A stretch of DNA of 28,078 nt, from positions 1 through 28,078 of the forward strand of contig CAKUMQ010000033.1 in the NCBI GenBank assembly GCA_934667845.1, given 5' to 3'. Under the pieces are notes generated by a model. It did no database searches, was not told where the DNA came from, and saw nothing but the letters and a program-made list of their open reading frames with translations. Numbering within the stretch: position 1 is the first letter of the stretch; every line of letters starts with the position of its first letter. Both the position numbers and the translations under genes were made by a program. Of this stretch, positions 22,501 through 28,078 are shown in pieces. This stretch comes from an uncultured Eubacteriales bacterium. GTDB taxonomy: Bacteria; Bacillota; Clostridia; Oscillospirales; Acutalibacteraceae.

Positions 22501-25500
22501 GCGGATGGGAATATGCTCTTTGACGGAAACGGAAAGTACATTGACATCACGGATGGCAGCCTTTGGGAATCGGACGACATAGGGGCTTACAAGGCGTTCA
22601 CATTCAGCTTCAGCGGCAGCTGTTCTGTTAAGCCGCACACCCATACCTATGCGGACGGCGTATGCGCCGATTGTGATTACGTCTGCCCGCATAACGGCAA
22701 AAACGACCGCGAGGCAGGCTATTTTGAAAAGGCGGTCTGCTCGGTCTGCCATGCCGAGTACGGCGATCTTGCCAAGGATACCACCCCGCCCACGGGCGAG
22801 ATCAGGATCGCGGAGCGCACCTGGTGGCAGGGCGTTCTGCATGTGATCTCCTTCGGGATATTCTATAAAGAAAAAGTCACTGCCGTGATCACCGGACAGG
22901 ACGACGGTTATACCAAAGGGGGCTATGATCCGGCAAAGCACGCAGTCAGGATCGGATACCTCATCAGCCATACCGCGCTGAGTGAGGAGGCTGCTAAGAA
23001 TTGCTCTTTCTATGAATACACAAAGCCGGTGGATATTTCCGACGAGCAGCAGTATGTCGTTTATGCGTGCATCACGGACTGGGCGGGCAACAAGACCTAC
23101 CTTTCGACTGACGGCTTTGAGATCGACACGACCGCGCCGGTGATGGAGGACATGGCTGACGGCGGGCATTATATCTTCTGCGGCGGGAAAACCGTAACAG
23201 TCACCGAAAAGAATATAGATACGGTCACTGTGGACGGCAAGGAAATTTCCCTTGACGGGAACGGGCGGTTTACGCTTCCGACCGATTCCGGAAAGCACGG
23301 GATCGTTGTGACGGATAAGGCGGGAAATGAAACGACGGTGTATATTACGGTCTATCCCTCCCACGATTTTGACCCCGGGACCGACAGTTGCCGCAACTGC
23401 GGCGCTTCCGCGGCGGCAAAGGTGGAAAAGGACGGAATATCCGACCGCTTTGCAACCGGCGACGCGCTGTTGAAAGCGCTGGAGGACGAAAAATACAGCG
23501 GCGCGACCGTGACGTTGCTGACCGATGTGACTGTGACCGCGTTTGTGCATCTGAAATACGATGTGACCATCGACCTGAACGGTAAAAAGCTGCAAACCGA
23601 CGGCAATGCTGCCATTGTGATCGACAGCGGAGCAGTCACCATCCTCTCGTCAAACGGTGAAGGGGCATGGCCGGTCGCTCTGGCACTAAACGGCGCCGAT
23701 GCGTCGCTGACCATGGGAGAGGGCATAGGCGATGTCAAAGCGATCAACATCGTCAAGGGAAAACTCACGGTCAACAGCGGACGGTACGGAAGGATCGACA
23801 GCTTCTACCTTGCAGACGATGAAGCGGAGCACATCTGTCTTTGCGGCGGCAGTTTTGGAGCGATTGCGCTCAGATCCGCATTCTGCAGTCAGATCCTCGG
23901 CAGGGGCTATCGTTTTGAGGGCTTGACCCTTGAGCAGGCGAAAGCGAAGGATCTTAGCCATGTTACCGTTGAGCTGTGTTATCATGAGCACATTGACAAA
24001 AACTACCTCTGTTCAGACTGCGGTATGCAGTTTGCCCTTGCTGTCCAAATAGGAAACACGGAAACGCTGTTTGACACCTTTGAGGACGCCATCCGCTATG
24101 CCGGGGAGCATGACGGCTGTATCGTCAAGCTCTTGCAGGATATCACTCTTGACAATAAAACGGCAGGCTCGCTGATGGACGGCGACCATATTTGCCTTAT
24201 AAACGGCGAATATACCCTTGACCTTGCCGGCAAGGCTTTGAACATCGGGCGCAACGACCTTGACGTGGATGATAACTGCGACCTGACGATCGCTGATTCT
24301 GTCGGCGGCGGCAAGGTGACAAACGGAGGTATGGGTAATGTCCGTGTCGGCGCTAATGATAACAAGAACGCAAAGCTGACCGTGACGGGCGGCGATTTTA
24401 CCGCCAGAGTGATATCATATACTTCATCAGCTTTGGTACTGAAGGGCGGCAGTTTCGGGTATGTGATCAGTGCGCAGGATGCGCGTTGCTCGCCGTTTGT
24501 ATATCTGTCAGACGGATATACCTTTGCATTCAAGGATCCCACCGGCGGCAACAGCTATGCAAACGAAGGAAATGTAAATATTGACTATAGCGAACAAAAC
24601 GTCAAAGATGTCACCGTAGTACCCGTCCCGCTGACCGTTGACGAACAGCCGACCGACCTTACATTCTACCTGACTTCGCGGGAAGCCGACAAGTATGTGA
24701 AATTTGTTGTCTCCACTATTGAGGAATGGCAGGGTGAACGGTTCCGGATAACCTTTGAAAAGGAAGACGGTGCGGTGATAAAAGAAGCTGCGGCTACTAC
24801 ATATGAAAAACAACAGATCAGTTTTTCGGCAGCGAGCTTCAAGGTGTCCGATTCCGGCTCATATCGCATCAAGCTCGAACTGAAAGGCTATGTGCTCTAT
24901 ACAGCCCCCTTTACCGTCACGGTTGCAGAGTGCGAGCACCCGGGCTGTGACGGAAGCACGGGCAAGTGCACCCGGTGCGGATGCGACCTTGCGGCGGCTA
25001 TCGTTAAGGATGGCAAAACGACCGGATATGTCAGCTTTGCGGACGCTCTTGCGGCGGCGCAGACCGACGCAAACAAGGGCTGCACGCTGAAGCTGCTCGC
25101 CGGTGTGAGCGGCACGGTCGATGTTGATACCGGTGATTTCGGCATCGATCTTGGCGGCAATGTTGTCGGTGGGCTTAAGGTGAAAAAGTCCGCAAAGGTG
25201 AATGTTTCCGGAGGCAGGATCAAGGGAGGGGTCACTGTCGCCAAGACCGCACAGCTGACTGCATCAAACACCTACTTTGCGGGTGCGATCAACTGCGTTG
25301 GCGGCGGAGATTTTAAGGACTGCATTTTTGCAGGTGCTGTATCGCCAAAAGCCGGCAGCAGCATGAAGCTTAATGCCTGTGAGATACATGGTGCTCTTTC
25401 GGTCAGCGGCAACGCCGAGGCGGAGATGTGTATTGTCAGCGGAACGGTTACCGTCAACAACGGCGGAACGCTTGAGATCATCAGTGGTACATTTGGAAAT

Positions 25501-28078
25501 ACTCTTACCGCTAAAGAGGGCAGTACGCTGATCATTTCGGGTGGCTCGTATGTCAAGGCCGGAGCTGAAAACAATGTTGATCTCACCCTGAGCGGCGGTG
25601 AATTCACAAATATTACCGTTAACGGTCAGCATCTTATCGACTGCCTTGCAGAGGGTAAGGCGTTTGAGGATATGGTCAACGGCGGTGTCATTGACGGTCG
25701 TGTAGGTATCGCAGGAAAGGTCAAGGTCGTAGACCATACCCATACCTGTGAATGGAAAACCGCCACTCACGAAAAGCTCTGCGGCTGCGGCTTTGTGGAG
25801 GCAACCGACCGTGATGCACCGGTGATCTCCGGCATCGCGGACGGCATGACTTACTACGGCGCGGCGGAATTCACCGTGACCGATGAAAACGACTTTACCG
25901 TGTGGGTGGACGGCAAACCGGTCACGCCCGAAAACGGAAAATATACCCTGGCGCCGGACAACGCAGAACATACGGTCACGGCGACGGATACGGCGGGCAA
26001 TACAGTAAGCATTGCGGTTCGGGTCAATAAGCTCTACACGGTCACGCTGCCCACCGGCGCAGGCTATACCGTCAGCGGAGCAGCGGCGGCGGGACACGGC
26101 ACGGATTATGAGTTTGTGGTGAAGATCGCCGACGGTTACTCCAAGACCGGGGATTACAGGGTGCTGGTAAACGTCAGGGAGCCGGACAGCGCTATGGGCG
26201 ACGAGACCGGAGATACATTCCTTGTCACAGGCGTGAGCGGCGATATGACCGTCACCGTTTCCGGCATCGCAGATATCACCCCGCCGACGGCGGAGCTTAC
26301 GATCGGCACGCATAAGTTCAATGCCTTTATGAACGCCGTTACTTTCGGGCTGTTCTTCAAAGAGACGCAGACCGTGACGGTGACGGCATCTGATGCGGGC
26401 AGCGGACTTTTCGGGGCGGAATACCTCCTGTCCGAAACGGCGTTTGCCGATCGGGACGCGGTCACCGGCGGCTGGACGGCGCTGACGCTTGCGGAGGGGA
26501 CGGCGAGCTTCAACATTGAGCCGGACAAGAAAGCGTATGTCTATGTCCGCGTGACGGATGTGAGCGGGAATATCACGGTTATCAACTCCGACGGCGTGGT
26601 GATTTACACCGACGCAGAGGCAATCACCGGGGCGGTCGACTTTACCATACGCGGAAAGGCGGATGTTTCTTTTGACGTCCGTCTTAACGGTAATACCGTG
26701 GCGGCGCTGTACAACGGTGACACACCGATCGATAGCAGCAGCTATACCGTATCCGCAGACGGAACGGTAACGCTGAAAAACAGCTATCTTTCCACTCTCG
26801 CCGCAGGCGAATATACCATTCGCGTTCAGTATGACCCGATGGGCGAGAAATACAGGACGGGCGACGAGCCTGCCGTGACGTCGGTGAAACTGACCGTGGA
26901 CAAGAAAACGCCTGTCCACGACCACAAGCCGAATGACGCAAAGAATTACAACGGAAAACCGATAGGCATACCGACCTTTAATACCGATTCCGACGGCGCT
27001 TTGACGGTGGAATACAAGCCTGCGGATGCGGATGATCCGGCATACACCGCGGTCGCGCCGAAGACTGTCGGCATCTATACGGTCCGCATCACGACTGCCG
27101 AGACGGACACTTTCAAAGCATTTTCCTCGACGATGACATATGAGATCGCGCCGAAAGAGGTCACGGTCATCGGCGCGGCTGTCGGGGTTTCCAAGATCTA
27201 CGACGGCACCGCCGCTGCAAAGATCACCGCCGGCGGTACGATCAACGGACCGATCGACGGCGACGATGTGGCGATCGTGATCGGTAAGGCGGCGTACAGC
27301 GATAAGAATGTCGGCGGCGGCAAAACGGTCGTGTTCACTGACTTTGCCATTTCCGGAGACGGCGCGGCAAACTATGTCCTGTCGGCTCAGCCCGCAGGCA
27401 CCACGGCAGATATAACGCAGAAGGAGTTGACAGTCGCCGGTCTCAGGGTCAGAAATAAGCCGTACGACGGCAAAAACACCGCCGAGATCGACGGCACGCC
27501 GACACTGGCGGGCGTGGTCGACGGCGATGTGCTTGAGCTTGTCAACGGCATACCGACCTTTGACAGTGTGACGGTCGGAAAGAATATTCCGGTCAGCTTT
27601 ACGCCGTTTACGCTCTCCGGCGACAGCACGACCGTCGGCAACTACACGCTCACGCAGCCGGGCGGCATTACGGCGGATATCGCGGAATATGCGGCTGACG
27701 GCAGCGAGTACGGCGTTAACTCCCGCGACTGGCTCAATACCGCCTTTGTTGTTACCGCCAGGCAGGGCTACCAGCTCAGCCTGACCGATACGGCAGACGG
27801 CGAATGGAGCGATACGCTGACCGCATCGGAGGAGACCGGCGACGGCAGGCTGACCTTCTATGTGAAGAACACCGAAACCGGCGCGATCTCTGCGGCAGTG
27901 ACCGAGAGCTACAGGATAGATAAGACCGTGCCGACCGGCGGGATCACGCTGAACGGGAAGTTCTGGTGGCAGGCGGTCCTTAATGCGATCACCTTCGGCA
28001 GGTTCTTCAGGGACGATGTCAATGTCAGACTGACAGCGGCGGACGGGGCGTCCGGCGTGAAGTCGGTGCAGTATTACA
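19507..28078 (+). CDS. Giant secreted modular surface protein (3' end beyond the window)
   Basis: Open for 2857 codons to the window end, read codon by codon without a stop. The ATG at 19507 follows AAGGAGT. A signal peptide is clear: MTPKKR, a hydrophobic core, then SVFA with likely cleavage after Ala31. Then come six beta-helix-like modules (around residues 35, 564, 795, 1295, 1502 and 1821), most starting with CxxCG and each containing an xDLxG strand motif. Later come Ig-like repeats (1207, 2101), an X2-like domain (2374-2465), an MBG-like segment (2479-2550) and two YDG domains (2552, 2639). A recurring TPPT...FG.FF motif occurs at 1091, 2256 and 2805. It is presumably an adhesin or polysaccharide-binding protein; the anchor is not visible. 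Base composition is lower in GC than the housekeeping genes and varies between modules. Confidence 0.93.
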   Translation, partial: MNTNMTPKKRILSVLLTVIMIFSMVPLSVFAAEGYVAEVTVGSTTERYSDLAQAFYMAQYASGSVTVKLLDNVDNFATGNLRTDGVQLNSGDVTFDLNGHYLLRYNNAAGTNANKKAVFYVTGSAKLTVMDSVGGGEIIQPLDVPALIVDSGASLTVLSGKISNTKTGCGIRIDSGTLTVEGGTIDCSYDTGICVGGGTVTVTGAPKIHSEKSNALLITGESTVTLSGGTYTTNGKNKSSILTGVGKVTDLLTEGFRFTDANGLDVAITEDGQGTDSDYVAVSDFGIKYIDANGTEQKCTSFTELADASDGLLNGWYAVSGAVNIERSIGVTGGNTLNLILCDGATLNLTHTLYMLGGSTLNIYGQSGGTGTLIVESSICQPAIGIMAGLPSGTVTVNIYGGTVTAKTIEGAQPIGINPSIMDGTVNVTIGKGLKCVKTDDQNTAYAYDNTDGTSITITKCTDHKWSYSSITSDTHDQSCVLCGTTETVAHSPARYSGTPNTHHVYCACGKDYATERHFLTFAPNDDGLTHTVTCAKCGEMTNEAARHSFSNKVESEGRTWLACECGAIYAATYDGKKYASLQSAIDAAAPVGGTVTLARQVNENVVSTDGTVAIDLGGNRWSGYIDDEGSIVPLTVNGGSVTLKNGNLFQWWSSSSARTGIEINDGSVTIEEDVRVMGGVPERDVLCPSITLNGGTLILKEGAVLLTGLQVPEDRVLADYLPEGTAFVKCSYDNSSNTVTVSDPQEFVSDIYTANKITEGMIVVSHTHDFGGGTACPCGFNCDHGVVDSATGKCENCGTQMYTATVTTADGSCAHFDIFADAWAAAIENKGSTLKLLCGLDLGSGDGSSVLNVYKGKFTLDLGGHTLEGTAQNTVIRVSGTADIQIINGKIENTFDGSGSALSPTDACAVRVESGGASAALDGVEFTSGSNENVRGSAVYVIDGKLTATDSRFDGLVMLLKRTTAVSVKLASSEFLYGMAYGHVGTEREHETVGSFFADGNMLFDGNGKYIDITDGSLWESDDIGAYKAFTFSFSGSCSVKPHTHTYADGVCADCDYVCPHNGKNDREAGYFEKAVCSVCHAEYGDLAKDTTPPTGEIRIAERTWWQGVLHVISFGIFYKEKVTAVITGQDDGYTKGGYDPAKHAVRIGYLISHTALSEEAAKNCSFYEYTKPVDISDEQQYVVYACITDWAGNKTYLSTDGFEIDTTAPVMEDMADGGHYIFCGGKTVTVTEKNIDTVTVDGKEISLDGNGRFTLPTDSGKHGIVVTDKAGNETTVYITVYPSHDFDPGTDSCRNCGASAAAKVEKDGISDRFATGDALLKALEDEKYSGATVTLLTDVTVTAFVHLKYDVTIDLNGKKLQTDGNAAIVIDSGAVTILSSNGEGAWPVALALNGADASLTMGEGIGDVKAINIVKGKLTVNSGRYGRIDSFYLADDEAEHICLCGGSFGAIALRSAFCSQILGRGYRFEGLTLEQAKAKDLSHVTVELCYHEHIDKNYLCSDCGMQFALAVQIGNTETLFDTFEDAIRYAGEHDGCIVKLLQDITLDNKTAGSLMDGDHICLINGEYTLDLAGKALNIGRNDLDVDDNCDLTIADSVGGGKVTNGGMGNVRVGANDNKNAKLTVTGGDFTARVISYTSSALVLKGGSFGYVISAQDARCSPFVYLSDGYTFAFKDPTGGNSYANEGNVNIDYSEQNVKDVTVVPVPLTVDEQPTDLTFYLTSREADKYVKFVVSTIEEWQGERFRITFEKEDGAVIKEAAATTYEKQQISFSAASFKVSDSGSYRIKLELKGYVLYTAPFTVTVAECEHPGCDGSTGKCTRCGCDLAAAIVKDGKTTGYVSFADALAAAQTDANKGCTLKLLAGVSGTVDVDTGDFGIDLGGNVVGGLKVKKSAKVNVSGGRIKGGVTVAKTAQLTASNTYFAGAINCVGGGDFKDCIFAGAVSPKAGSSMKLNACEIHGALSVSGNAEAEMCIVSGTVTVNNGGTLEIISGTFGNTLTAKEGSTLIISGGSYVKAGAENNVDLTLSGGEFTNITVNGQHLIDCLAEGKAFEDMVNGGVIDGRVGIAGKVKVVDHTHTCEWKTATHEKLCGCGFVEATDRDAPVISGIADGMTYYGAAEFTVTDENDFTVWVDGKPVTPENGKYTLAPDNAEHTVTATDTAGNTVSIAVRVNKLYTVTLPTGAGYTVSGAAAAGHGTDYEFVVKIADGYSKTGDYRVLVNVREPDSAMGDETGDTFLVTGVSGDMTVTVSGIADITPPTAELTIGTHKFNAFMNAVTFGLFFKETQTVTVTASDAGSGLFGAEYLLSETAFADRDAVTGGWTALTLAEGTASFNIEPDKKAYVYVRVTDVSGNITVINSDGVVIYTDAEAITGAVDFTIRGKADVSFDVRLNGNTVAALYNGDTPIDSSSYTVSADGTVTLKNSYLSTLAAGEYTIRVQYDPMGEKYRTGDEPAVTSVKLTVDKKTPVHDHKPNDAKNYNGKPIGIPTFNTDSDGALTVEYKPADADDPAYTAVAPKTVGIYTVRITTAETDTFKAFSSTMTYEIAPKEVTVIGAAVGVSKIYDGTAAAKITAGGTINGPIDGDDVAIVIGKAAYSDKNVGGGKTVVFTDFAISGDGAANYVLSAQPAGTTADITQKELTVAGLRVRNKPYDGKNTAEIDGTPTLAGVVDGDVLELVNGIPTFDSVTVGKNIPVSFTPFTLSGDSTTVGNYTLTQPGGITADIAEYAADGSEYGVNSRDWLNTAFVVTARQGYQLSLTDTADGEWSDTLTASEETGDGRLTFYVKNTETGAISAAVTESYRIDKTVPTGGITLNGKFWWQAVLNAITFGRFFRDDVNVRLTAADGASGVKSVQYY
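20887..21225 (+). repeat. CxxCG-rich cysteine knuckle segment
   Basis: Within about 110 residues of the giant protein (461-573) four to five short motifs recur: CVLCG, CACG, CAKCG and CECG, with regularly spaced His (TDHKW, HHVYC, RHSF). Single copies reappear at the start of later modules. The pattern suggests small metal-binding knuckles joining beta-helix modules. Metal binding is inferred from Cys and His spacing only. Confidence 0.7.
22777..22908 (+). repeat. TPPT...FGxFF repeat, copy 1
   Basis: Encodes DTTPPTGEI, then WWQGVLHVISFGIFYKEKVTAVIT. It is homologous to copies at 26272-26406 and 27919-28056. It heads an Ig-like domain, with tandem-aromatic and SFG/TFG core conserved. Confidence 0.85.
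23125..23352 (+). repeat. Ig-like domain, copy A
   Basis: Encodes DTTAPVMEDMADGGHY, VTVDGKEISLDGNGRFTL and VTDKAGNETTVYITV. It aligns along its length with copy B at 25807-26025. Confidence 0.8.
25807..26025 (+). repeat. Ig-like domain, copy B
   Basis: Encodes DRDAPVISGIADGMTYY, VWVDGKPVTPENGKYTL and ATDTAGNTVSIAVRV, matching copy A in motif order and length. It sits directly after the sixth beta-helix module. Confidence 0.8.
26272..26406 (+). repeat. TPPT...FGxFF repeat, copy 2
   Basis: Encodes DITPPTAELTIG, FNAFMNAVTFGLFFKETQTV and TVTASDAGSG. Same order of motifs as copy 1 and copy 3. Confidence 0.85.
26626..26900 (+). other. X2-like carbohydrate-binding domain
   Basis: Residues about 2374-2465 of the giant protein resemble the CBM_X2 (PF03442-type) fold: ADVSFDVRLNGNTVAALYNG, SSYTVSADGTVTLKNSYLST and LAAGEYTIRVQY. 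Such domains occur in cellulosomal and surface proteins. Recognition is by motif pattern only. Confidence 0.6.
27160..27690 (+). repeat. Two tandem YDG domains
   Basis: Two domains in series, each beginning with KE(V/L)TV and carrying the YDG motif: KIYDGTAAAKI (first) and KPYDGKNTAEIDG (second), then DGDDV/DGDVLEL, KNVGGG/KNIPVSF and NYVLSAQP/NYTLTQPGGITADI. These are stalk-type domains of large secreted adhesins. Confidence 0.85.
27919..28056 (+). repeat. TPPT...FGxFF repeat, copy 3
   Basis: Encodes DKTVPTGGITLNG, FWWQAVLNAITFGRFFRDDV and TAADGASG, followed by VKSVQYY at the window edge, which confirms that the reading frame is still correct at the end. Confidence 0.85.

Noticed and set aside
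25264..26925. Minus-strand open frames under the giant gene, such as 553 aa here and 444 aa at 22261-23595
   Set aside because: The plus-strand frame is open for over 2850 codons with a signal peptide and clear domain repeats; the minus frames show no domains.
19507..28078. CRISPR array or tandem DNA repeats in the repetitive region
   Set aside because: The repetition is at protein level only (diverged domains); no short identical DNA repeats with regular spacers were seen.

Overview
The window comes from a GC-rich Gram-positive anaerobe, most likely a gut-associated member of the Clostridia (Oscillospirales-like). The grounds are Bacillota-type Shine-Dalgarno sites, Bacillota-specific genes (ricT, darA) in the same order as in Bacillus subtilis, a K+-dependent membrane pyrophosphatase, a 2[4Fe-4S] ferredoxin, and an AgrC/LytTR-type two-component system. 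Genus and species cannot be read from the sequence. No rRNA, tRNA, CRISPR array, insertion sequence or phage gene was seen.

Region 1 (1-5000) is housekeeping. A membrane pyrophosphatase (hppA, minus) diverges from adenylosuccinate lyase (purB, plus) across a two-promoter intergenic region that carries a perfect 14-bp palindrome. A LOG-family protein (minus) and a DUF523 protein (plus) follow, bounded by two hairpin terminators.

Region 2 (5000-8770, minus) is L-rhamnose catabolism: rhaB-rhaA with their own promoter and an AraC-type regulator just upstream. No rhamnulose-1-phosphate aldolase or rhamnose transporter lies in the window.

Region 3 (8767-14449, minus) contains the conserved darA-holB-ricT-trmN-rsmI block. 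A 56-aa ferredoxin gene with its own promoter and terminator-like hairpin sits between ricT and trmN. trmN, rsmI, a single-pass membrane protein and the AraC regulator are linked by three successive 4-nt ATGA stop/start overlaps. A short QueG-like iron-sulfur protein lies upstream of darA.

Region 4 (14500-16830, plus) has a MATE exporter followed by two small orphan genes.

Region 5 (16896-28078) is the most interesting part. A LytTR response regulator and a GHKL histidine kinase (minus) diverge from a plus-strand operon that encodes a stand-alone degenerate receiver domain and then a giant secreted modular surface protein. That protein is open for 2857 codons and runs off the window. A 15-bp direct repeat (13/15 identical, period 20), containing a perfect and a one-mismatch copy of the LytTR consensus, lies 10 bp upstream of the -35 box of the surface-protein operon. 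I infer a self-contained, signal-controlled surface-protein system. The large protein combines six beta-helix-like modules, CxxCG cysteine knuckles, Ig-like repeats, an X2-like domain and two YDG domains.
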